Shown: piece after piece, positions 36,601-48,600 of the stretch
Position numbering within the stretch: position 1 is the stretch's first letter
Layout of the letters: each line of letters opens with the position of its first letter
Assembly (NCBI GenBank): GCA_963678705.1
Contig: OY783209.1
Span: forward strand, 13,950,001 to 14,014,000
Source: Panorpa germanica
Lineage: Eukaryota; Arthropoda; Insecta; Mecoptera; Panorpidae
Length of the DNA: 64,000 bases
Direction: 5' to 3'
Position numbers and translations under genes: made by a program
The notes under the pieces: generated by a model
Databases searched by the model: none
What the model was told of the DNA's origin: nothing
What the model saw: only the letters and a program-made list of their open reading frames with translations

Positions 36601-39600
36601 TATTTTAGACTTATGAATATTTTCATTCTGCATAATTGTTCATTTAAAAATATATGTTACAGACCACAAAGTGCATCGTCCAATTTCATTCTGCCTGAAT
36701 TAAATACAGGACCGACAGAGTCTGCGATAAAAGCTGCCATGCACAACAATGAAGAAACCATGTCTATTTCGGTTGACGATGATACCTTTGTTGAGAAAAA
36801 TAATTGTGAGGGGTTAATTGATGTTGAACATTCGAAGGAAGCATATGATGGTGTTGTACGTGTTGCTGCATCATATGATATGGGTTACAGTACCAAAGGA
36901 TGTGGACGGACATATGATAGCAAAATCTCTGCCTGTCTACAAATCAGTGACAGATCGTAAAAGAAAAGGAAAGTGCACTCTAACTGGTCTAGCTTCATGG
37001 CTTAATATTCCTGCTGACAGTGTTCATAATGCTGTGTATAATGTTCTAATGTTAGCAAAAATCTGTGAAAATCTTAAAATAACTACTGATCGATCAGTAA
37101 ACGTAAAATTACTTGGAATGATTCCATTGTGTTAACATTTAAACTGCAGAAACTGTAGCTATAATTTTAAAAACATTAATTCCATTACATAATTGTATAT
37201 CAGTTGGAATGAGAAGGAAGTTAGCAGAAGCTAACTTAAGTTACAATGATTTAATGAAAACATTTCGTGAAGATGAAGACGCTGGTATAAGAAAATTATT
37301 AGGAAAAGATGAAAAGGGAAAAGTTCGAGTGTCGAAGTCAAAAAAAATTATCAGTAGCCTGTTGAATTATTTAAAAATATAAAATCCTAAAATGTATTAT
37401 AAGAATATAATAAACAATTCATTTACATTTACATTTAATTGTATGAATTATAGTGAAATATATATATATAAGAAATTTTGTAAAATGTTAAAAATATTTA
37501 TTTACTACTATTTACTATTTTTCTTTAATATTGAACATATTTATGGTATATGATTTTACAATCTTCTTACAAATATTCCCAATCCCACCTTGCTTCAAAA
37601 AGAAATGACAAACATTTATTGTGTTTAGTATTGGTTTTATTTAATTATTTTTGAAAATAAGCATTTTTGTGATAAGATTTTTATACATACAAGTAGTTTT
37701 TGAAACCCGTGTCACTATTTTTTCATATTTTGAATTTCCCGCTCGATTTGCCATTTGCAACGTTGCCGGCTCATAACCCACATGTACTGTTTTTTACTGG
37801 TTTTCTTTAATTATTTTCGTATATAGGTATCCTTTTGATAATTTTCTTTTTGCAATAGTTTCAGAAAAGATTTTTTTATATACACCTAGTTTTTAAAGTC
37901 ATGTCACCATTTTTTTATAGTTAAAAGTTATATTATGTGGTAAAATTGAGCTAAAACTTATGATTTGTATGGAAAATGACTATTTTCAATCATGTATAAA
38001 AAAAACTATGCAACCCAGGTCTCTAAAATTTTGAGACAGTATGTGTTCCATCTATTTTTATCTACCCTCCAAATTTCACGACGTTTTCACCATTTACGTT
38101 TACCTCCTGTACCTCCTTAAATAAAATTATTAAAGTCTAGTTTTAAGGTTGAATTGTTAAGATAGGAATGAAATGTAATAAGAAATAGAATACGGTAGAT
38201 TGTAAAACCGAAAGACACACACAATTAATAATAAATACAATATGTTTTTATTTCTCACTACAAAATTCTTAATAATTATTTCTTTTCAGTATTTTTGATG
38301 CCAATTTATTCTATGGTTTTCTAATATTTAATATTACGGAGTTCTTAGATAAAAATGTGATAATTTATAATAAAGTCATGAAAAGTTATTATATAGTATT
38401 TTGCCAGCCGCACACTGGATGCATGGCCTTAAGACAACTTTTTCTTGTCGTAGAAGGATAGACACATTGAATAAACAGAGACGACACTAACAACTTTGAC
38501 TTTAGTCTAGTTCGTCGATCTCGATCACGGTACCAACTGAAATAACGTGATTAATATAAATAATGACCAATACCTGGTTGATTTCTGCAAATCGTTTCAT
38601 CATTGACAATAATCCTTGTGAGGTGAGGAATTGGTTGCGGTAAAGGAAAGTATACCTTGTATCTCAGCGGCCTCCCTGCAATGATATCATGTATGTATTC
38701 TTCTTTGGGAGGCACTAGTTCGATGTGGCCAAAATATTGCTACGGTAAAAAAGAGCTATAATCAATAATTATATTAATTTTTCATAAAATTGTGTTGTCT
38801 TAAGGGGTTATATACAGTTATTATTTTCAAAAAATCTATTATTTTTTTATTTCATTTTCTTAATGTACATATATTTAAGACACAGAAAATTTAAAGTCAA
38901 TCCGGCGATTATTTTCGAGATTATGTAAGCTAGCATTTTTTTTACTCTATATTAAAGTGCTTTTAAAACTTTATTTTTTGACTGTATTTTTAGTAATTAA
39001 TCGACAATATATACGCATTGAACCATGTAGTTGAAAAAGAGCTAAGAAAAAAGGAGGACAGATATATGCAATGTTCATCGACCTTAAAACGGCGTTTGAC
39101 ATGGTCGACAGACAGAAATTGTGGAAGTACATGAGAAAGAAAAAAATAGATGAGGACATGTAATGTGACATGGTGTGACAGATGAGGACATGTGTAATGA
39201 CATGGAATGTATTGAAGAAATTTACGAAGAAACAAGAATGAGAATAAGAGTTGGGGGTGAAGAATCAGCAGAATTCTGGACAGACAAGGGGTTGAGGCAA
39301 GGTTGTCCTCTGAGCCTCATTTTATTTGCGATATATACAGCAGACTTGGAGGGGGTAATGGAAAGAGGACAAGATGGGGGGGTGCTAATAGGAAGGCACT
39401 ACAAGATATGGACTTTAGCATACGCTGACGATATAGTCCTGTTGGCAAAAAGGGAAGGAGAGCTGCAGGAGATGGCACACCGGCTAGGGAGGTATATAGA
39501 CAGGAAAGGACTAGAGTTAAACGTGGAAAAGACAAAAATTATGGTATTTAAAAAGGGGATGGAAAAAGAAGACATAAAAGGTGGAAATACAAGACAGAGG

Positions 39601-42600
39601 ACATTAAGGAAGTAGAAGAATTTAAATATCTGGGCTACACTTTTAAAAAGAACAATGGAGAAGAGGCTCAGATAAGGGATGTAGCAAAGAAGGCAGAGCA
39701 AGTAATGCGACGGGTATGGGGTCTGGGGGAAAAGGTATTTGGGGGGGACATACAAAAGAGAATATGGATATTTGATAGACTGATAGCCAGTATGATGTTG
39801 TATGGAGCAGAGGTTTGGGGGTGGAAGGAACAAGAAAAGTTGGAAAGAATACAGGTGAGATATATGAAATGGGTACTAGGGCTGGACAGGTGCACGCCAG
39901 GATACATGGTGATGGAGGAGCTAAAAAGGGATAAGATACGAATTAAAACAGGGTAAAGAGCAGTAAAATACGAGGAGAAATTGAACAGAGCGGAAAGCAA
40001 AATTTTAAAGAAAATAAGAGAGGATAGCATAAATAATGGGGGGGGAGGAGGTCCAAAAAAGAGAAAGGAGTACTTTGAAAGGAATGGAATGGCGATCGAG
40101 GAGGCAGAGAGGATAAGAGAAGGTGGCGCAAGTGTGGAAGAGGAGTTAAGGAGAAGGGATAAGGAGATACAACAGCAGGAGAGAATGGGAAAAATAGAAA
40201 AAAGTAACTACAATAAAAGATATGAGGTTATGGGAAAATAATGTGCCTCAGTACCTTATAGAAAAAGACATAAAACACATAAGAAGAACAGCAAGGTTTA
40301 GATTGGGAAATGAGGAAAAAGGAAACAAATACTGGGAAAAGAGTGAGGAAAGAAAGTGTAGAATGTGCGGAGCGGAGGACGAAACACTGGAGCACATTAA
40401 GTTTGAGTGTAAAAAAAAAGTAGCGAGCGAAAGGAATATTGGCCAGCTACTAAAGGGAGGCAGTGAAGGAAAGAGGTGGATGGCGGAAATAGTAAGAAGG
40501 AAAGGAAGAACAGGAGAATAAATAAGCTGGTGGAGAATAATAGAGAGGGTCAAGAGAAGAAGAAGCAGAAAGCACTTTTTAGAAGTACTAAAAGTCTAGA
40601 ATAATTTTTTTTTTTTAGTTTTAATAAATAAATAAAGTTTACTTTTAAGTAAATAATTAGTTTTAAGTAAAATTAATAAAGTTTAGTTTTAAGGTTGAAT
40701 TGTTAAGATAGGAATGAAATGTAATAAGAAATAGAATACGGTAGATTGTAAAGCCGAAAGGCACACACAATTAATAATAAATAATAATTTAGTAATTAAT
40801 CGAAAAATTTTCTCATCTATAATGAATAAAATATAATATATATATACATATATATATATATGTGGGGTGACAATAAACCTATCCTGGTTGATGTTTCCAA
40901 TTGAGGGTCTACCACGACATAATACCTCTTCTCTCAGCTTCTCACGTTTATCTACAAACTCATTTTGTATTTCTTCTGTAATCAAATCTATTATTTTTAT
41001 GTCTTGTGTACACCTTAGTGGGTGATAGCTAGATTACCATCTGTGGTTTTAGCTGTTTTGATGTTATTTCAATCCTTAGTTGAGCCCCCATTTACAATTT
41101 AGCTTATTAAAAATAAAGTTAACACATAACTGAATTTAATAATAGTTCAATTAATTATTTCTCAAAGAAATTATATTACAAAAATAACTCACATATATAA
41201 AAATAGTTCACAACAATATTAACAAACAACAAATATTACAACTAGTAATATTGTTAAACGGATTCTAATTCTTAATGTTATTAACAACTAGTTAATACTA
41301 CATTTCCCGAATTTACCAATGGGTGCCATACAAACTGTGTATGTTACTACTATCGCCATTTTAACACTCTTCTCGCGCTGACCATTCATCTGCTGCATGT
41401 CGTAGCAAGCGACTTTTCAAGTGAACGGGGTCCACAAATCGTTTCAAAAACAGAGCTAGTAACATTTGAATATAACTTAATATTAGCAATGTTTCTAACC
41501 TATTTTATACGGTTCTTTATAATTATTATTTCTTACAAACTAATTATATCTAATCCTAAATTATATCCCACATTCGGCCTATCCTGACTAGTAACTCAGT
41601 TGCTACAATCATCTTGCCCATGGTTTCATCATATCTGCTGATGTAGAAGTCCTTATTGGTCCTTCACACTCTCCTGCTTTCTCCACATCATAACGATCAT
41701 TGCCTTTAATTTCGTCATTTTGTATGGTCCTAAAAATTTAGCTTTAACTTTAGCTCCTGTTGCAAATTGTGTACGTTGTATAGCCACTAAACTGCTCAGT
41801 GTATACTTTCTTGGTGCTTTACATTTCCTATTGTAGCTAGTCCTGTTTTCTTGCTGAATTTTTAGAATATTTCCTTTAGCCTCTTCTCTCAGCTTCTCAC
41901 GTTTATCTACAAACTCATTTTGTATTTCTTCTGTAATCAAATCTATTATTTTTATGTCTTGCTTAGTTTTTATTTTAACCCCAATCATCAATTCAAATGG
42001 TGTCATTTTTATACCTCTTTGATAAGTACTGTTTAGCATTAACTGTAGTTTACTTACATGTGAATACCACTTACTAGGTTCTGTTAGGGCTAACTTTGTT
42101 AACACAGGTACAATAATTCTATTTATTCGTTTAACCTGGCCATTACCCCTTGGTACTCCTGTAGTTATTAACACATGTTCAATGTTTTCTGCAGTGCAAT
42201 AATCTTTGAAATCTGTTGAAGTAAAAGCTGTACCCCTGTCAGAAATTAACTTTCTTGGGTTTCCGAATACTTCTGCTATCACTTTCAATTTCTGTAATAC
42301 TTCATCAGTGCCTGTTGATTTAGTAGGAAACAACCAAACAAATTTTGTAAAAGCATCTACTATAGCGAGAATATGTTTATACTTTTTGCTTGTTGTTTGT
42401 AAAGGTCCTAAATGGTCTATATGTCATGTGTCTAAAGGTAAACCTACCTTAGTTATAGAGTTTAAGTATCCTTTTACTTTACCTACTTTTCTGGTTGCTA
42501 GTATACATTCTATGCAATTATCTATACAGTTTTTAATCTTTTCAGCTAAATCATTGATCCAAAATTCTCTGCTAATTATTTCTTGACATTTATTCAAGCC

Positions 42601-45600
42601 ACAATGTCCTATGTCCTGTGCTTTAGGTATTATTTCTGCTTAACTAACTCTTTTCGTTACTCTAAAAAGTAGGACAGTTCACTATTGCTTGTTAAGCAGT
42701 GCAGACGTTCTTTCTTTCAAATATTCTATAAGTTATTTAATAAAATTGTTTTTAACTACTATTGTTCGTTATTATATTAACAAAAGAAGTGTTTAAAACG
42801 AATTGAACGAGTATCCGTTGAACATTTACAAATCATCGTAGATAATCTAAATCTGTAATTAAAGTAGAAAATAAACCTTATATTATATGGTGTATAACCT
42901 ATATGGTATAACATGTGGATTTCTCCTCAAACTAAATTCATAGATAAAAAGTGAAATTCCTATAAACAATGCAGTGCACAATCATTGTTCTGATAATAAT
43001 AGTGTATTGTATTGTGAATAAATTATAATCAAATCTAAATTAATTGTTACCCAATAATTAATAAGATGGTGATTAGAAGTCCGCCGCAAAATACAGCAGC
43101 TTACGGCACTGATAAATCAAACATCTCTGATAAAACGGAGACCATCCCAGAGACTATACCCCAAAGTGTACCATCTCCATCCAACCGTTGGACAACCGTC
43201 CAACACAAGAAAAGACTAAGAAGTCCAGAAGTGCTGAATGCCAGGAAACAGACAAAACTAGCCGACTATTGGCTGAGTAAACCAATAGAAACAAATAACA
43301 GTTTTGAATGCCTGACAGAAGAGGAACGAGGAAACATAGAAACCACAAAGGAGACAGATACTAATGAATCAAGCAACACAACCACTATACCCAAACCTCC
43401 ACCCGTAACAATATATAAGGTAGGAGTGAGTCAACTCATCCATACACTGATGCAAAAAATTACGAGTAATTATACAGTCAAATCCACTGGCTTTGAAACA
43501 ATTAAAGTTCAAGTTTTTGAGGCTGAACACTTTAAAACTCTTATAAAGGAGTTGGATGAGAAAAACACCCAATACCACACCTTCAGACCAAAAAGTGAGA
43601 AAACATTTAGGTTTGTACTAAGAGGCCTACACCACGGAACGGAGGTGGAAGCAATAAAATCAGCGCTCTTGGGTCTTGGCCACGAAGCAGTGAACATTCA
43701 TAACATAAAACACAGAGTCACCAAATTACCTCTACCTATGTTTTATGTAGACCTAAAAACTAGTGGTAACAACAAAGAAGTATACAACATAGAAAAACTT
43801 GACTATAATATTGTTAAATGCGAACCACCACGTACCAAAAGAGTAATTCCACAATGTACAAGATGCCAGGCATTTGGGAATACTAAAGCATACTGTCGCA
43901 AAGTACACAAATGCGTAAAATGTGCTGAGCAACATGAGACAAAAAATTGCTCCCGCCAAATTAAAGACAACCAAGTAAAATGCGCTAATTGTGGAGGAAA
44001 TCACCCTGCAAACTACAGAGGATGTGAAGTTCATAAACAATTGCAACAAAAATTATGGCCTACACTACGTGAAAAGAAGAACATTCAAACTCAAGCTCAA
44101 CCTAGCCTAGAAAGCCAAATAAGAACTGGAGTATCATACGCCCGAGCTCTTAATGATCAAACAGTACCAACAAGCACCCAATCAGTCAGCAATATGGTTA
44201 AGCTTGAAGAAATGCTTGCCAGACTCATGGAACAGATGGGGACGATGCTCAACCTACTTACTGTCGTAGTTAGTAAATTGGCCTAATGACAGTACAACAA
44301 CAAAACTATAAACAACAAAAGTATAAATTATGTATTTGGAACGCAAACGGTTTACACCAACACTCTCGGGAAATAAAAACTTTTTTAATTGACCAAGACA
44401 TAGATATCATGATGGTATCAGAGACCCACTTCACTGAACGGCACTACATTAGTATTCCAAAATATAAAATATACCACACTAGACATCCGGATGGTAAGGC
44501 ACATGGTGGAACTGCAATAATTATAAAAGATAGTATTGCACATCATGAAAGAGAGAAGTTTGCAATGGATTATTTACAGGCCACCAGCATTACTATTGAA
44601 AATGAAGTTAGCCCAGTAACAATCTCAGCAATTTATTGTCCACCAAAACACAACAACAAGAAGGAACACTACGTGACCTTTTTTGAAACACTGGGTAACA
44701 AATTTGTGGCAGGGGGTGACTATAACGCCAAGCACCCAACATGGGGCTCGAGAATAACTAATACCAAGGGTAAAGAACTAGAAAAAGCAATGAGTGATAA
44801 AAATCTAAGATCAATTTCAACTTACGAACCAACTTACTGGCCTTCTGACGTAAAAAAAGTTCCGGATGTGATCGATTTTTGTATCACTAAAGGTGTTGAC
44901 CCGAAAAAGTGTAAAGCGGAATCCTGTTTAGATTTGTCATCAGATCACTCTCCGGTGATTATTACTGTATACGAGGAAATACGCAGTAGAGAAACTGGGC
45001 CATCCTTGCACAATAATCGAACTAACTGGGACCTTTTTAGATCAAAGCTAAATGAGTCTATTTCGTTAAGTATACCACTGAAAACTGAACTGGAAATTGA
45101 AATAGCAGTAGAACACCTTACCAGAAACATCCAAGAAGCAGCATGGTTTGCTACTCCCACGCATAAAGCTATCCAAGGGAAGAAGAATGATGTGCCCCTA
45201 CTCATTAAGGAGAAAATAATGGAGAAAAGACATCTGCGTAAACAATGGCAACTATGCAAATCACCTGCTAATAAAAGAAAATTAAATAGAGCTATAAAAG
45301 GCCTAAAGGAATTGATAGTGGAGCATAATAACCAATGTATTCAAGAATATCTTGAAAATTTAACACCATCGGAAGCTACGGAGTACTCGCTGTGGAAAGC
45401 AACAAGGAAGATGAAAAGACCAGAGATACACAACCCTCCTATCAAAGATGACAAAAATAAATGGGCAAGGAATGATAAAGAAAAGGCTACGATGTTTGCT
45501 AATCATCTGCAGGAAGTATTCAAACCGTATCCTTCAGAAACGGCAGCAGAAGAAGAAAATGGTATTTTGGATTTTCTGGACAGCCCTTTCTAAATGGACT

Positions 45601-48600
45601 TTCCTCATAAAAAAATTGCAACCAAGGAAACTTGGGAAACAATAGTAAAAGAAATCAATATTAGGAAATCACCCGGTTTTGACCTAATCACAGGAAAGAT
45701 AATATTCGAACTATCTAAGAAAAGTATAAAACTAATTACTTTCATTTTTAATGCAATTCTTAGAACTTTCAGAGTTGAGTAACTCTTTTCGTTTGTCATT
45801 GTCCACTAACTCGTGTATTTTATTAACAACATTTTTATCATTTATATGAGATAAGTCTAGATCACTTTCTTTATCACCATTGTCTATTTTTAATGTCATT
45901 AATTGTTTAACTTCACTTTCATTTTCATCTTTATCGTTATAAAGTTTATGAAATTTTACACCCGTGTTATCAATAATCACTCTAGCTTTAGCTATAATGT
46001 CCAAACCTATCACCATGTTCATATGCATCGCCTGTGATGGTAACACTTCAAAATAACTAGCGTAATGTTCTGAATCAATTTTATTCTACCTAAAGAATTT
46101 ACTCTAGAGTTTAACAAACCGCGTATTGTTATAACAGAGTCATATAATTTAACATTCTTTAATGTTTTAAAATAGTCTTCGCGCTCTGCTGATAAATCAC
46201 TACCAGTATCTATTAAAGCGTTTACATAACTGCTTTTATTAACACAAATTTATTTTATCATTTCCACTTTCACAATATTATGCTCTAATTTAACAGTATT
46301 TATTTTAGTTTCACAGTTTCGACTCACATGTCCATAATTACCACAAGTAAAACATTTATAACCCTTGTCTTTATCTGGACACACTTTAGATGAGTGTGAT
46401 AACGAACCACAATTAAAACATTTAATCTTCTCACCTGTTGTCTCAGTTTTTGTTTTGGTACCTGACATTGATCTCCTATCATAGTCCTGACTATCCATTT
46501 TCATTTTTTCATATTGTTCAAGCTTACGTCTAAGTTGTGCAATATTCTCAGCTCCATACAGTAATACTTTATTAGCTGTACTGTCACGAATACCTGCTAT
46601 GATATAATCCATAATAGCTGCTTCTTCGACATCTGCTTGTCGAGCTATGTCTAAAATATCATACACATATTGACGAAAAGTTTCCTCTGGTTTCTTAAAC
46701 CTTTGTTGAAGCATTTTGTGCACCTGTGCACTATTCAAACTCGTATAGAACTCATCGATCAAATACGATTTAAATGTATCCCAATTTATTATCCTAGTTT
46801 CAAAATTGTCAAATTGCTTTGCGGTGTCAGTTAACAATCTCCTGGCATACAAATGTCTGTATTTTGTATCTATTTCCGCCTGGTCACAGAAATCATCAAA
46901 TTGTTTGATCCATAATTTGACATTTTTAAGTCCATCATATTTAGGTAAAGCCAATTCTTAATCTAAAAACGTATAATTAGTTTTATTAACTGTTTCATTG
47001 TTTACAGACCTGCTATTCTGTTCTCCAACTTTGCTATTATACGAGTTCATTCTCGTTAATAATTCAGCACGGTTTCCACGTTGACTTAAACCAACGAAGC
47101 TAAGTTCTTGACGTAATTCTGCTACTGATAAGTTGTTTAATTCCTCCATCATTGTTATATATTCTTGACTGAATAAACTAGGTTTTTCCTTTATCATTGT
47201 TTTATTTGTCACTGCTACAGATTGAAGTGCAATTACTATGACGAGTAAATTGTGCGCACCTGGAAGTTAAGAGTATTCTTGACTGAATAAGCTTGTTTCC
47301 TTATCTGTTGGTCAATAGTTCTGGTTCAAAGGTTAAGAATATTCTTGACGGAATAAACTTGGTTTTTCCTTTATCCCGGTTGACGCCCTCAAGTGTGGGG
47401 TGACAAAAAGCCTATCCTGGTTGACGTTTCCAATTGAGGGTCTACCTTACACCTTAGTGGGTGATAGCTAGATTACCAGCTGTGGTTTTAGCTGTTTTGA
47501 TGGTATTTCAATCCTTAGTTGAGCCCCCATTTACAATTTAGCTTATTAAAAATAAAGTTAACACATAACTGAATTTAATAATAGTTCAATTAATTATTTC
47601 TCAAAGAAATTATATTACAAAAATAACTCACATATATAAAAATAGTTCACAACAATATTATCAAACAACAAATATTACAACTAGTAATATTGTTAAACGG
47701 ATTCTAATTCTTAATGTTATTAACAACTAGTTAATACTACATTTCCCGAATTTACCAATGACTGCCATACAAACTGTGTATGTTACTACTATCGCCATTT
47801 TAACAATCTTCTCGCGCTGACGATGCATTTGCTGCATGTCGTAGCAAGTCGTTTCAAAAACAGAGCTAGTAACATTTGAATATAACTTATTATTAGCAAT
47901 GTTCCTAACCTATTTTATAGAGTTCTTTATAATTATTATTTCTTACAAACTAATTATATCTAATCCTAAATTATATCCCACATATATTCCCTCACATTTT
48001 TTTGAGAAGCCGCTATTTTGTGAAATAAATTTATTTTGTAGCTCGGTCAATATAGACATTTAAAATAACAAAAATTGCCGGAGAACCAAATATTGGTGGA
48101 GAGCTGGGGTTTACCATAACAAATAAAGTTTTAAAAATCCCCATCGATTCTATGTGTGCTTCAAAAGTTATTCGGGGTCAAAGGTCAAAATTTGAGGTTT
48201 TTTTAATTTTTCTCGAAAACGGTAAGTTTTATCAAAAAAAACCTCAGACCAAAGTTGTAGATCTTAAAATTCTCTACAAAAATAGTCCTTATAATTTTTT
48301 CCTAAGATATCTTACTAAAAAAAAATTACTTGCATTGTTAAATACCGATACTTAATTTTTGTAAAAAATACGCGAATCAAGAAACAAGTACAACTATCAT
48401 GTCTTCCTCCAACATCGGCATCTGCTATTCAACACTTGTATCGAGTATACTATCAAGTTCAAACATGGCTAGGCAATCAACTGAACCCAGAAGACTGGGG
48501 TTGGAAATTGATAGATAATACTCTGGAACCGATTCAAACTTTACTCCCACCTGCTCCAGAAAAACTCCTCAACACTATTTTTTGCAATTGCAAAAAAGGT

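Larger units (their letters stand above)
30658..38232 (+). mobile_element. LINE family K, longest copy, split by two DNA transposons
   Basis: AAATACAATATGTT at 30644-30657 and 38233-38246 is the 14-bp target duplication. Without the two nested elements (33398-34657 and 35435-38116), the LINE is about 3.6 kb. Order: an ORF1-like coiled-coil region, then endonuclease (GGDFN near 31878), reverse transcriptase (LKAAFDMVNREKLWEYM near 32660, LAYADDIVLWAK near 32950), C-terminal region (LDRCTPGY-like at 34680) and the 3' end GATTGTAAAACCGAAAGAC with a TAA-type tail. Many frameshifts make it inactive. The clade is uncertain (L1-like ORF1). Confidence 0.85.
42659..45779 (+). mobile_element. Jockey-like LINE, 5' end kept, 3' end missing, 14-bp target duplication
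   Basis: TAACTCTTTTCGTT at 42645-42658 and 45780-45793 flanks it. The 5' UTR (about 400 bp) and two ORFs are present, but the element stops within the reverse transcriptase with no 3' UTR or poly(A). This is the reverse of normal LINE truncation. It sits in the LTR element at 40861-47982, at the junction of a deletion that was already there. Confidence 0.82.
40861..47982 (-). mobile_element. Ty3/gypsy-type LTR retrotransposon, internally deleted, with nested LINE
   Basis: Two LTRs (40861-41572 and 47394-47982) start TGTGGGG and end CCCACA. TATA flanks both sides but is weak evidence in AT-rich DNA. Read on the minus strand, the order is 5' LTR (right), leader, gag (47212-46250), aspartic protease (about 46250-45784), then integrase (about 42640-41653) and 3' LTR (left). 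Reverse transcriptase and RNase H are absent. A jockey-like LINE sits at 42659-45779. Non-autonomous and dead. Confidence 0.87.

Noticed and set aside
35435..38116. piggyBac element, suggested by TTAA target
   Set aside because: The coding remnant has Mutator-like domain motifs and no piggyBac features.
40689..40985. Minus-strand 98-codon ORF beginning ITEEIQNEFVDKREKL
   Set aside because: It is the 82-bp integrase segment copied into the 3' LTR plus LTR and LINE flanks, not a gene.
46955..46957. Programmed read-through stop in gypsy gag
   Set aside because: The stop lies within gag rather than at the gag-pol border, and the element has other lesions, so a mutation is more likely.
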